A stretch of DNA of 64,000 nt. Origin: Bin87 sp965261925 (GTDB lineage Bacteria; Chloroflexota; Dehalococcoidia; Lucifugimonadales; UBA3495). A program made the translations under genes and the position numbers. Where the stretch lies: NCBI GenBank assembly GCA_965261925.1, contig OZ253486.1:3658001-3722000 (forward strand), in the 5' to 3' direction. Below are positions 34,432 to 45,310 of this stretch, one piece after another. The notes below the pieces were generated by a model that saw only the letters and a program-made list of their open reading frames with translations, was not told the DNA's origin and made no database searches. How positions within the stretch are numbered: position 1 is the first letter of the stretch; every line of letters begins with the position of its first letter.

Positions 34432-34980
34432 TTACAGCGTCGACTCTCGCCCGCCGCCCATCTCCGGACGCAGCGCGATCTGGGCCAGCGCCAGAGCCGA
34501 GTAGTAGGCCACCGTCATCGTGAGGTCGACCACACCACGATCTCCCAGGAACCCCCGCACCGCCTCAAAGTTCTCGTCGGAAACGTCCTTTTCCCGGATC
34601 ATCTGCTGCACGAAACGGGCGATGGCAGCCTGCTGACCCTCCAGGCAATCCGGCGCTTCCCGCGTCCGAATGCCCTCAATGGCTGCCGCGCTCACGCCGG
34701 CGTTGGCGGCGGCCACGGCGTGCCCGGTCCACTCGATGCCCGAATCCCACTCGCGAGCCACCAGGATTATGGCCAGTTCCTTCAGATCGTCCGACATCGC
34801 CGACTGGAACCGCAGCGTTGCCCCCATCGAGGTCAGGTGGCCGGCCGCCTGCGGACTGTGCAGCAGGGCGCGGAACTGCAGGCCCACGTCCGCTGCTCCC
34901 CGGTCCTCCCGGATGCGGTCGTAAATCGTCTGCCCGTCCGTGTCCAGCTCTTCCCGTGCGACGTAAGGAACCCGTGCCAT
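34432..34980 (-). CDS. Carboxymuconolactone decarboxylase/AhpD-like protein
   Basis: A 182-residue protein of the CMD/AhpD fold. The family helices are clear (MSDDLKELAIILVAREWDSG, then IEWTGHAVAAANAGVSAAAI). The His in WTGHA lies at the position of the family His; the Cys-x2-Cys of true AhpD peroxidases is absent (the equivalent positions are Glu/Trp/His), so a thiol-peroxidase role is unlikely. The ATG at 34980 has GGAG directly upstream; the longer frame to 35049 is not family sequence. It is a single gene between a TPR gene and the divergent MFS locus. Confidence 0.83.
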   Translation of the reverse strand: MARVPYVAREELDTDGQTIYDRIREDRGAADVGLQFRALLHSPQAAGHLTSMGATLRFQSAMSDDLKELAIILVAREWDSGIEWTGHAVAAANAGVSAAAIEGIRTREAPDCLEGQQAAIARFVQQMIREKDVSDENFEAVRGFLGDRGVVDLTMTVAYYSALALAQIALRPEMGGGRESTL

Positions 34981-35267
34981 CTCCAAACCCTCCCGCTCAA
35001 ACTGCCGACCAGCATACCATAGGCCGCATCGGACGACGCTCCGGCTCACACCCGCATGGGTGTCCGCCTCCGCACATTTTCACTGCCAGCGAATGACCCC
35101 AACCGGCACCCGACGCGGCGTTGGCATTCGTGTGCGCGCACCGATTGCGGTTGCGCGCCGTCGTCGGTGCATCTACTATTGCGGCCACCGGACGCCCATG
35201 GAGGCGTGGGACCCGGCGCATGCCAAGCATGAGCGAAACGCGCATCGGGGGATGATCAGCAACCGCC

Positions 35268-36587
35268 ATGGTTTCGTCATTCAGGAACACGTACTTCGGC
35301 TGGTTCGTCGTTTTCGGCTGCGCCATGGTGGTTTTGGGCGTGTCCGGCGGCCAGTTCTCGTTCGGCGTGTTTCTGCAGCCGATGACCGAGGAGTTTGGGT
35401 GGAGCCGGGGTACCCTGTCGCTGGCTTTCGGGATCACCTACATGATCTCGGGTCTGCTGCGGCCGCTGGCCGGATACCTGGCCGACCGGTACGACGCCAA
35501 GTGGGCCGCTCTCAGCGGGGTGGTCATCATGGGTTTCATGCTGCTGCTGCTGCCCATGGTCAACACGCTGTGGCAGTTGTACCTGGTGTTCGGCGTGATG
35601 AGCACCGGCATCACCCTGGGCACCGGGCCCATCCTCACCAAGATAGTCAGCCAATGGTTCCTGACCCGGCGCGGATTGACCCTGGGGATTACCGGCGGCG
35701 CCGGCTCCCTGGGCGCGATGTTGCTGGTGCCAGCCACCTCTGCCTTCCTGGTTTGGCTCGACTGGCGACAAGCCTACCTCTTCCTGGGCCTGTTGTTGCT
35801 GATAGTGATCTTCCCCGTTGGGGCGTTTCTGATTAAGAACCACCCCCGCGATGCGGGTCTGCTCCCCTACGGCCAAACTCCCGACAGCGCCGCCGGGCCT
35901 GGCGCGGGTGGTTCGCGGAATCCGGCGGTGCAGCAGGACCACCTGACCTTTGGCCAAGCCATGCGCACCGGGTTCTTCTACCGGCTGACCTTCGGTTACT
36001 TCGTTTGAGGTTACTCCATGAGCTTCGTGAATGCTCATTTCGTGACCTACGCCCGCGACCTGGGCTACTCCCCGCTGGTGGGGGCGGGCGCGTTCAGCCT
36101 GATTGGAGCCACGGCCATCGTCGGCGCGCTGTTGTTGGGGCACCTTTCGGACCAACACGGGAGACGACGGCTGCTGGCCGCGTCATACCAGTTGCGCATG
36201 GCGGGTTTCGTCGTCGTCCTGCTGTCAATGGGCGTTCCGTTCCTGAGCATCCCGCCCCTGGGCATCGTGCCGTTGGTGATCGGGATGGTGCTGGTGGGAT
36301 TTTCCTGGAACGCAGTGGTTGGCATCACGGCGGCCTACACCTCCGACAGCTTCGGCACGACCCACCTGGGCCGGATTTACGGGATGATGTTCGCGGTGAT
36401 GCCCATTGGTTCGGGTATCGGTTCGGCGCTCAGCGGGTACATGTTCGACCTGCGCGGCAACTACGAGATTGCCATCTGGACCAACATCGTCCTGCTGGTA
36501 ATCTCGGCCGTGCTGGTATGGACCATCGGCGACCAACGACCCGGCGCCAGGATCGCCGAGCTTACCGGACAACGCACCCCGGCATAG
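35268..36587 (+). pseudogene. MFS transporter interrupted by one in-frame TGA
   Basis: A transporter of the major facilitator superfamily (monocarboxylate-type) in one continuous frame of 440 codons with a single TGA at 36006-36008. The first part (246 residues) holds six helices, with RPLAGYLADRYDAKW as the A-loop; the second continues in the same frame with GYSMSFVNAHFVTYARDLG and ends with the second helix bundle, including LLLGHLSDQHGRR. Many relatives have Cys in the F-x-C-G motif here (this gene reads TYFV-stop-GYS). Only one base separates TGA from TGC, TGT or TGG. The codon is followed immediately by a stable hairpin. It is either a nonsense mutation, a sequence error, or a recoded codon. 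Confidence 0.85.
36009..36047 (+). other. Hairpin immediately after the in-frame TGA
   Basis: Directly after TGA the sequence folds as GGTTAC, TCC, ATGAGC, a 9-base loop (TTCGTGAAT), GCTCAT, TTC, GTGACC: two 6-bp helices (one G-T pair) around a symmetrical 3x3 internal loop. Its placement, 15 bases from stop to apical loop, is close to that of bacterial SECIS elements. The loop lacks the usual leading G. Observed fold only; function is hypothetical. Confidence 0.5.
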
Positions 36588-36751
36588 TCCGCCGGCCCGG
36601 ACCTGCGGGGTCATCGAGTTCCGATAGCCTCCAACCTCCGGTGCGTGCGGTCCACCGGGGTTGACCCTGCTCCGGTTCCGTCGAGCCCGGGATCTTCGCA
36701 GCCCGGCGCGCCGTGGATGACCGGCATCCCCAAATCGGTTATCCTGCGCCC

Positions 36752-38059
36752 ATGCTCAGCGACCTGTGGGTCATTGCCGCCGCCATCCTCATCCTGGCCG
36801 GTCTTCTCGCCAGTCAGTTCCTGCTGATCGTGGTCGGCGTCCTCGTCCTGCTCATCTGGATCACCGGCAAGCACTGGCCCCGGTATGCCTTCGGCCGCCT
36901 GACCTACCAACGTCGCCTGGAGCGCCGCCGCGCCTTCATCGGCGACGTGGTCAACTACTACATCACCGTCGACAATGGCAAGATCCTGCCCATGATCTGG
37001 CTGGACATCTCCGACACCTTTCCCATCGGGCTCCAGACCGGAGGCACCCACCAGCGCGGCGTGGGCGCGGAGGCGGAGCTGGACCACCGGATCACCACGT
37101 CGCTGCTTCCCTACCAGCGCGTTACCTGGTGTTACCGGGTGCGCTGCCGCGCTCGCGGCAATCATCGCATCGGCCCGGCTCGGCTGCGCAGCGGCGACAT
37201 GTTCGGCATCTCAGCCGCCGAAAAACACGTCCCCGACGTCGAATATTTGCTGGTCTATCCCCGCATCGTGGACCTCCGCCAGATGATGGTCCTCTGGGAG
37301 CGGCCCCTGGGCGCCAGCCGCGGCCGACGCCTGATCCAGGACGACCCCAGCCGCTTCGTCGGCCTGCGCGACTACCGACCCACCGACCCGCTGAAGCGCA
37401 TCGACTGGAAGGCGACCGCCCGTCACGGCAAGGTCGAGGCCCGCATCTTCGAGCCGGCCGCCACCCGGCACATGCTCATCGCTCTCAACGCCCGCACCGG
37501 CGACTCCGCCTGGCAGGGCAGCAACCGCCGGCTCTTCGAGCGCGCCGTCACCGTCGCCGCCTCGGTGGCCGAATACGCCGAGCGCGAGGGCTACACCTTC
37601 GGCATGGTCAGCAACGCCGTCGCCTCCTACTCCAGCAAGTGGATGTCGGTGCCCTCCGGTGGCGGAAGCCTGCAACTGGAGACGGTGCTGGAGACCCTGG
37701 CCATGGCCGGTCCGTTCTGGGTTGCCGAGCTGTCGGCCGTGCTGCGCACCGAGACCCACGCCCTCGCCTCCGACGCCACCGTGGTGGTGGTGACCGCCAT
37801 ACTGTCCCGCGCGGTTGTCCACGAGACGGAGCAGATTCGCCGGCGCGGCAATCGCGTCGTGGTGTTCTACGCCGGAGACGGCCCGCCGGGGCCAGCCGCG
37901 GCCGAACTGTCCTCGGACGTGCCCGTGTTCCTCGCCGGCTCCAGCCTGGCCAACCTCGAGGACATCTGGCGCGACGATTGGACGGGCGATCCCGAAGGCG
38001 AGCCCACCGTGGTTCCCTCTGAACCGGCAGATCGCCCTGAAACAGCGGATCACCGCTGA
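36752..38059 (+). CDS. DUF58-domain membrane-associated protein
   Basis: A 435-residue protein starting with two hydrophobic helices (LWVIAAAILILAGLLASQFL, then LIVVGVLVLLIWITG). The DUF58 signature follows: FVGLRDYRPTDPLKRIDWKA at about residue 205, preceded by the RARGNHRIGPARLRSGDMFG block. A von Willebrand-like fold in the C-terminal half (HMLIALNARTGD, MVVVTAILSR-like strands) is expected for the family. I start at the ATG at 36752; the frame from 36713 adds residues without family support. DUF58 genes are usually grouped with MoxR ATPase, DUF4129 and transglutaminase genes; only the DUF4129 gene is present here, 19 bp downstream. Confidence 0.85.
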   Translation: MLSDLWVIAAAILILAGLLASQFLLIVVGVLVLLIWITGKHWPRYAFGRLTYQRRLERRRAFIGDVVNYYITVDNGKILPMIWLDISDTFPIGLQTGGTHQRGVGAEAELDHRITTSLLPYQRVTWCYRVRCRARGNHRIGPARLRSGDMFGISAAEKHVPDVEYLLVYPRIVDLRQMMVLWERPLGASRGRRLIQDDPSRFVGLRDYRPTDPLKRIDWKATARHGKVEARIFEPAATRHMLIALNARTGDSAWQGSNRRLFERAVTVAASVAEYAEREGYTFGMVSNAVASYSSKWMSVPSGGGSLQLETVLETLAMAGPFWVAELSAVLRTETHALASDATVVVVTAILSRAVVHETEQIRRRGNRVVVFYAGDGPPGPAAAELSSDVPVFLAGSSLANLEDIWRDDWTGDPEGEPTVVPSEPADRPETADHR

Positions 38060-38078
38060 CCCGCCGGCCGCAATACCC

Positions 38079-39449
38079 ATGGGCGTTTTCGCTCGCTCCG
38101 CTCTCATTGCCGGCATCGCCCTCTTTCTGGAGGGTTTCACGGTGTATCTGGCCTGCCGCCTGTTCGCCAACGTCATCCGCCTGCCCGACGCCTCCGTTCC
38201 GCTGGGCATCGCCATGCTCGCCATCGGATGGTCGTTCATCCTGTCCTGGTACGTCCAGACCATCCGCTTTTCCCTCAACCTCAGGGGTGTCATCGGTCTG
38301 ACCCTGAGCGGGGTATCGGTGCTGGTTCTGGCCGGCGTCAGCATGGGCGCCGGATGGTTCCCCATAGGCCAGGTGCTTTCGGGCGATTTACGCGTGGCGG
38401 CGGCGCTTGGTCTGTCCGCCATTTTTATGCTGCTGCTGTGGTGGCGGGGCACTGCCATCGCCCGCGACGACGTCACGTTGGACGTCATTCGCAACGCCTT
38501 CGTTCGCGGCGTGGTGGTGGTCATCGTTGCCGTGACCGCCGACACCCTGCTGCCGGCGACGATCATCCGCCTGCCGGTGCTGCTGGTGTTTTTCGCCACC
38601 GGTCTTGCCGGACTCGCCATCAGCCGGTTTGCGGCCGAAGGCGGCCCCGCTCCCATGAACCGCGGCTGGATGCTCGCCATTCTCTTCAGCGTCGGCGGCG
38701 TGCTGCTGCTGGCGGTGATCCTGGGAGCAATCGGCGTCGGCGGGCTCGACAGTGCAACCCGCGCCATCCTGAAGGGAGTCGCCTTCCTTGGCCTCTGGAC
38801 GCTCCGGCCCATTCTCCTCCTGTTGGGTCTTCTGGCGGCCGGCCTCGTCGCCGTGGGCAACTGGTTCTCCGGGCTCTTCGGCGGTGGCGATCTCAGCGGC
38901 CTCGAACTGGCCCGCCTCCAGATCCAGGAATTCCACGACAGTCTCCGCGAGGTCGAGGGAGACGGACCGCCCAGCGTCATCATGACCGTTATCAAGTGGC
39001 TGGCTTTTCTGGCCGCTTTGTCCCTGGCCGGCTGGATACTGTTCCGCATGTTCCGACGCCGGAGGCTGGTTGGTGGTGGCTCCGCCGACGGCGAGAGTCG
39101 CGAGTCCATCTTCACCTGGGACACGGTCGGCCAGGACATGGCGGACACGCTGGCCGGGTGGATGTCACGGGTGTCCGGCTTGCGCCGTCGCCGGCCGCCG
39201 CCGACCACGCCCCGTGAGGTCTATCACCGCATGCTTGAGGTCGCCAACGCCGTCGGGTTCCCCCGCCGCGGTTCCCAGACCCCGGAGGAACACCGCCAGG
39301 ACGTCATGGAAACCCTGCCCGACCCGCCGGTGGGTCGCATCGTCGGTGGTTTCCAGCGCTACTACTACGGCCCACGCTACGAAGCCGCGGACCCGGAGAC
39401 CATGTCGTCCCTGCTGGAAGACCTGGACGAACTCCAGCCGCGCCAGTAA
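38079..39449 (+). CDS. Polytopic membrane protein with C-terminal DUF4129-like domain
   Basis: A 456-residue protein with about eight or nine hydrophobic helices in residues 5-275, then a soluble region, one more helix (WLAFLAALSLAGWILFRMF) and a C-terminal DUF4129-like tail (PREVYHRMLEVANAVGFPRR, TPEEHRQDVM, GGFQRYYYGPRY). DUF4129 domains usually end transglutaminase-type membrane proteins; no transglutaminase core is evident here. I start at the ATG at 38079, 19 bp after the DUF58 gene. The earlier frame from 37815 is a shadow of that gene. Function unknown; probably acts with the DUF58 protein in envelope-related assembly, by analogy with the family's clustering. Confidence 0.78.
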   Translation: MGVFARSALIAGIALFLEGFTVYLACRLFANVIRLPDASVPLGIAMLAIGWSFILSWYVQTIRFSLNLRGVIGLTLSGVSVLVLAGVSMGAGWFPIGQVLSGDLRVAAALGLSAIFMLLLWWRGTAIARDDVTLDVIRNAFVRGVVVVIVAVTADTLLPATIIRLPVLLVFFATGLAGLAISRFAAEGGPAPMNRGWMLAILFSVGGVLLLAVILGAIGVGGLDSATRAILKGVAFLGLWTLRPILLLLGLLAAGLVAVGNWFSGLFGGGDLSGLELARLQIQEFHDSLREVEGDGPPSVIMTVIKWLAFLAALSLAGWILFRMFRRRRLVGGGSADGESRESIFTWDTVGQDMADTLAGWMSRVSGLRRRRPPPTTPREVYHRMLEVANAVGFPRRGSQTPEEHRQDVMETLPDPPVGRIVGGFQRYYYGPRYEAADPETMSSLLEDLDELQPRQ

Positions 39450-39504
39450 AGGCGCGGCCGGCGACCTGGGCAAACCTCAGCCCGGCGGCGGGCGGCGAAG
39501 CTAT

Positions 39505-40518
39505 CTAAAGCATGGGTCCCAAGCCGTGCCGCGCGGTATTGGGGTTCCCCGGCTGTTGCAGAAAGCGCAGCCGGGCCTGTTGCAGGTTACCCTGGATCAG
39601 CTCGTCATCCGGATTCAATCGACTGGCCCGTTCCAGGTCCTCCACCGCTTGCCGGTAATCTTCCAGGCAGAAGTGGGCGTACCCGCGACAGTTGTAGGCC
39701 TCGGCATACAGCGGCGCAATTGCGATCGCGCGGTTGAAGTCGGTGATCGCCCGTCGGTGATCGCCCATGATTCCCCAGGTCATGCCTCGATTGAACCAGG
39801 CGTCGGCCCGCTCCGGGTTGATGCTCAGCGCCTGCTCAAATTCCCCCATGGCGTGTTCAAAGTGTTCCTGGCGTCGGTATTCCACGCCCTTGAGGATGTG
39901 TTCCTGCACGGCGTCATCGTTGACGGCCGGATTAGCTGGCCGGTTGCCGGCATCGGGACTGGGCGCAGCGGCCGGACGCGCCTCCGCCTCGTTGCGGCGA
40001 TCCGCCGGTCGTGATTCAGCCGGCTCGCCGGCGGGTTCCGGCTGCACCTCCGGGTCGGATGCGGAACCCGCCGCGCCGCTCGCCGGGGCCGATTCGGCTC
40101 CGTAACGTTTCAGGCGCAGGCGGTGTTTTGCGGCGTCGATGCGCTTGGCTTGATCGACGGCGCCTACGGCGCCCAGCAGCCTACCTACGGAATCCAGCGC
40201 GCGGTCCAGGTCGTCGTCGTCGAAGCCTTCCTGGTGCGCCCAGCGGTTGCGGATTTCACGGATCTCGGACACCAGGCTCCGTTCCGCGGGTCCCAGACGG
40301 TCGCGGAACACGTCATTCCACGCGGTGGTCATAACCCGAAGAGTCACTGCGACATCGGCGGCAATCTCGCCCAGCGCTTCGGAGTCGTCTGGAACGTACC
40401 GACCGGCGTCCACCGCCTCTTTCATCTTGCCGATTACGTAGGGCCCCAGCCCGGCGGCCAGCAGTCGCAGTGCCTCGCCCACCAGGCTGTGGTTGTTGTA
40501 GGGCGCGGTGGCAGTCAT
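39505..40518 (-). CDS. Swt1-type HEPN domain plus TPR protein
   Basis: A 337-residue protein. Residues about 1-125 form a HEPN domain of the Swt1 type: YVIGKMKEAVDAGRYVPD, then WNDVFRDRLGPAERSLVSEI and the RNRWAHQEGF motif, whose RxxxxH is the usual HEPN nuclease/nucleotidyl-binding signature. A low-complexity Pro/Ala/Glu linker covers about 145-215. Three TPR units end the protein (EHFEHAMGEFEQALSINPER, DHRRAITDFNRAIAIAPLYA, DYRQAVEDLERASRLNPDD). I start at the ATG at 40518; the longer frame lacks family sequence. HEPN-TPR proteins occur in RNA-targeting and defence settings. No nucleotidyltransferase partner is seen. Confidence 0.75.
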   Translation of the reverse strand: MTATAPYNNHSLVGEALRLLAAGLGPYVIGKMKEAVDAGRYVPDDSEALGEIAADVAVTLRVMTTAWNDVFRDRLGPAERSLVSEIREIRNRWAHQEGFDDDDLDRALDSVGRLLGAVGAVDQAKRIDAAKHRLRLKRYGAESAPASGAAGSASDPEVQPEPAGEPAESRPADRRNEAEARPAAAPSPDAGNRPANPAVNDDAVQEHILKGVEYRRQEHFEHAMGEFEQALSINPERADAWFNRGMTWGIMGDHRRAITDFNRAIAIAPLYAEAYNCRGYAHFCLEDYRQAVEDLERASRLNPDDELIQGNLQQARLRFLQQPGNPNTARHGLGPML

Positions 40519-40656
40519 AAGTGTCCGTCCAAATTGGCGCCAATCGGCCAATGAAAATCCAACGTCCAAGGAGGGATTGAGCTCCAATCCTGACGACCAA
40601 GTTAGCACGAAGAACCCGGACCTCGCCGCGTAAAGCCGGCGCAAATTTCGCCCATT

Positions 40657-40693
40657 GATAAAGGCCCCCTCCGTCCCGGAGGGGGCCTTTATC
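40657..40693. terminator. Perfect inverted repeat downstream of acs and upstream of the HEPN-TPR gene
   Basis: GATAAAGGCCCCCTCCG and its exact reverse complement (17 bp each) flank a 3-base loop (40657-40693). It lies 42 bp after the acs stop. It is a strong bidirectional hairpin with a T-rich flank in both directions and probably terminates acs. Confidence 0.8.
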
Positions 40694-40735
40694 AGAAGTC
40701 TCGCGCCGCGATGCGTCGCAATACGGCCGGTGACC

Positions 40736-42688
<1,953 letters not shown>

Positions 42689-42780
42689 GGTAGGGAACCT
42701 CCGGAGCGTCGAAATCAAATGCTATTGACGGGCAGATATTAGCACATCACCCCTACTACCGGCCTGCGGACCGGCCCCCG

Positions 42781-44616
42781 CTACGGCAGCGGGCCGTACC
42801 ACCGCGCCACTATCTCATCCACCTTCGCCGCATCGGCCTCCGACGCGTCCGCCTTGAACGCCGCCACCAGGTGGCAGATCCCCAAGTCCGTCCCCTCGCA
42901 GTCGTCCGAGTAATCCTCCGCCAACGACTTCAGGTACAGGTTGCGGAACCCCTGCCGGAACGTCTCCTCGCCCAAGCCCTTGTATAGTTCATGGAATAGG
43001 CTCTCCCCCAACGAATAAAAGCATTTGCCTTTGTTGGTTCCGTACTCGGCATCGAGCCCTTCCAGATGCGAAATTTCTTGTGCAGACGCACAGGGGTTTC
43101 GCGTGGTCTCTATGGGCTTGTCGACCCGAGTGTTTTCCGAGATTGAACCCAGAAAATCCGCAGCCCCCTCTTTAACCCACTTTTGACCACCTCCACCCCA
43201 GTAGTAATGGCCAACCTCGTGGGCCATGTGAAACGGCGTCCTCCACCAAGAATGGCCGTTCTCCACGTCATAGTGCAGTTTGGACGCGATGTGCGTCCCG
43301 AAGTTCGATCCACCGGCTGTCGCCCGGACGGCATCGTCGAAATAGTAGGCTACATAGTTATTTGGAAATGCAACTCCCATAAACTCTTCGATGGCGCGAA
43401 CGCTGTGCTCTAAGAAGTCCATGCTTGGCGTTATCTGATCTCGTATGCGGATGATGGTCAGCAATACTTCGCCGGACAGAGGCAATTCGATGGTGCGCTC
43501 TTGCAGATACACACCAGTCCCGCGCAACAAAACGTTGACCGATTCCGGACGGTATGTGTTGGTTCCATACAAAAGTGCGACGATCTTGGCCTCCTCATCA
43601 GTGATGCCGTCCGCAATTTTGGGATGGGCGATTATCTCAAAAAACCTTGACGAACTCGCATATTCCAACCTGCGCAACGACCGAACCGCTTGCACGTCGG
43701 GCGCCTCCACGCTTTCCAAAAAAGGCATATCGAGGATCCGCATGGACGCTTCGGCTACCTCATCAGCCAGGGTTTCGTCCTGTGGTCGCGCTGTCCAATA
43801 GAGGTTTTGGATCACCGTAGCCTCGTTGGCAGTCATGTCATCCTGCACCCAGGACTTCTCCAGAACCTTGTCAGCCAGCGGGCGAACGTGGCGGCCGGCG
43901 AAGTAAAGATACCTGACCGCCGTGCCCTCGGCCGCCGTGATCTCATCCTGCGTCCACGGCATCGCCAACACCTCGTCAACCTGCCCGTGGACGGAACGCG
44001 GCATCCACCGGAACCCGAAGATCGCGTCCGTCTCGGCCGGCGTGATGCTGTCACTGACCCACGGTAGCTTCATCAACTCGTCGAACACGCCCGAATACCA
44101 ACGCGCCGCTGCTATCAGTAGCTCCGCCGCCTCCTTCTCCGACTCGTCAACCCCGTCCGCGACCCACGGTAGCGAGCGCAACTCCATCGCCCGTGGTCGC
44201 CTGTTTTGATCTAACCACGCCCCATTCTCCAGGTGCGCAATCGGACTCGGCGGCGCCCGCGTGCTCGTCGGCCGCGGAGTCCGCGTGGGACCCGGCGTTC
44301 GTGTCGGCGTGGGGGTAGAGGCGGGCAATGGCCGAGGCGTGAACGTCGGCGCCGGCGTGTTCGTTGGCGGCGCCGGCGTTTCGGTCGGTGCTGGCGTTTC
44401 GGGAGGAACCGGCGTGAACGTCGGCGCCGCTGGTGCCTCGGTTGCCGTCGGTGCCGGCATGACCGTCTCCGTAGGCGACGCCGCGGCCGCTTCCGAAGGC
44501 ACAGTGGGAGCAGCCGGCGTCGGATCCGGCGTCGTGCAAGCCGCCGTCGCTGGCATCAGGAATAGGGCAACGGTAGCGAGCACAACCAACAGCAATCGAT
44601 GACGTTTTGAGTTCAC
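42781..44616 (-). CDS. Secreted lipoprotein with HExxH metallopeptidase-like domain and LPWV repeats
   Basis: A 611-residue protein. I start at the GTG at 44616, preceded by GGAGG 7 bp upstream; the frame is open further 5' without family sequence. A basic n-region and hydrophobic segment are followed by a lipoprotein-type Cys at 27 (PATAAC), then a Thr/Pro-rich linker (about 28-115). Four copies of an approximately 35-residue motif follow (SLPWVADGVDESEKE, KLPWVSDSITPAETD, AMPWTQDEITAAEG, KSWVQDDMTANEAT). The C-terminal half contains MAHEVGHYYWGGGGQKWVKE, a gluzincin-like HExxH with a downstream Glu. It probably acts outside the cell as a zinc protease; a target is not known. Confidence 0.78.
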   Translation of the reverse strand: MNSKRHRLLLVVLATVALFLMPATAACTTPDPTPAAPTVPSEAAAASPTETVMPAPTATEAPAAPTFTPVPPETPAPTETPAPPTNTPAPTFTPRPLPASTPTPTRTPGPTRTPRPTSTRAPPSPIAHLENGAWLDQNRRPRAMELRSLPWVADGVDESEKEAAELLIAAARWYSGVFDELMKLPWVSDSITPAETDAIFGFRWMPRSVHGQVDEVLAMPWTQDEITAAEGTAVRYLYFAGRHVRPLADKVLEKSWVQDDMTANEATVIQNLYWTARPQDETLADEVAEASMRILDMPFLESVEAPDVQAVRSLRRLEYASSSRFFEIIAHPKIADGITDEEAKIVALLYGTNTYRPESVNVLLRGTGVYLQERTIELPLSGEVLLTIIRIRDQITPSMDFLEHSVRAIEEFMGVAFPNNYVAYYFDDAVRATAGGSNFGTHIASKLHYDVENGHSWWRTPFHMAHEVGHYYWGGGGQKWVKEGAADFLGSISENTRVDKPIETTRNPCASAQEISHLEGLDAEYGTNKGKCFYSLGESLFHELYKGLGEETFRQGFRNLYLKSLAEDYSDDCEGTDLGICHLVAAFKADASEADAAKVDEIVARWYGPLP

Positions 44617-45310
44617 AACCGACCTCCATACCTGTCCGCGCATCATAGCATCGCTACCGCCCGTGCCACCGTGGGCCTTGCCACTCAGCCTGCCTTGCGC
44701 TAATCGTGTCGCCGCACGTTCGATTCTGCGGGTACAAGTCCCGTCGCCTCTCAACCCGCCGTCGGGCTGCCACTCCCACTCCCGCTGCCCTATGGCCTTG
44801 GACCGCTGCTCTGACGATGACCCCGAAACCCACCAGCTCACTCCCGTCCACCAGGTAGCCTGCCACCGGTACTGACTGACTCGGTCCCCGTCGTCCTGCA
44901 ATCGGAGGCCCGCTCACGATCAGCGTTTCGCACCGTGAGCAGCCCGTCCTGTTGTTCCCCATGCCCCTGGTCCGACTGACCCTATAGGCTTCCCTCGGCC
45001 CGGCGGCGGATATATCGGTTGCAGCACGCCTGAACCCGGGCAGAATATCGAACCACCGTATGCCCAATGCCATGCCGTATCCCGGTGCTGTCATCGTGGC
45101 GCGCGCATACATCCTGCGCTTCCGGATACACTCCCGGCGCCAGCCGCACCCGAGTATCGGCTCCCATTTTCCGGGTGACGGCTGTCAATTTGCTGTATCA
45201 CCAAGTCACTGATACGATCCGTGAAAGTCAACCCTGCAAAGCATACTGAACGCCGGCCGAGGGTCAGAGCCTTGCCTAACCTAAGCGAAGAACGCCAACG
45301 GTGACATCAC
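44617..45310. other. Intergenic region without a recognisable gene
   Basis: About 690 bp between the lipoprotein start and the next methyltransferase. The long frames on either strand have no family features and are shadows of upstream sequence. Composition is GC-rich with many CGG/CCG repeats at 44650-44900 and becomes more mixed after 45180. Confidence 0.45.

Noticed and set aside
36006..36008. TGA read as Trp by a changed genetic code
   Set aside because: Many intact genes in the window end with TGA (for example carA, pyrC and pyrR), so a genome-wide reassignment is not supported.
37211..39208. Minus-strand open frame of 665 codons opposite the DUF58 and DUF4129 genes
   Set aside because: Arg/Ser/Pro-rich text without domains, antisense to two recognisable genes.
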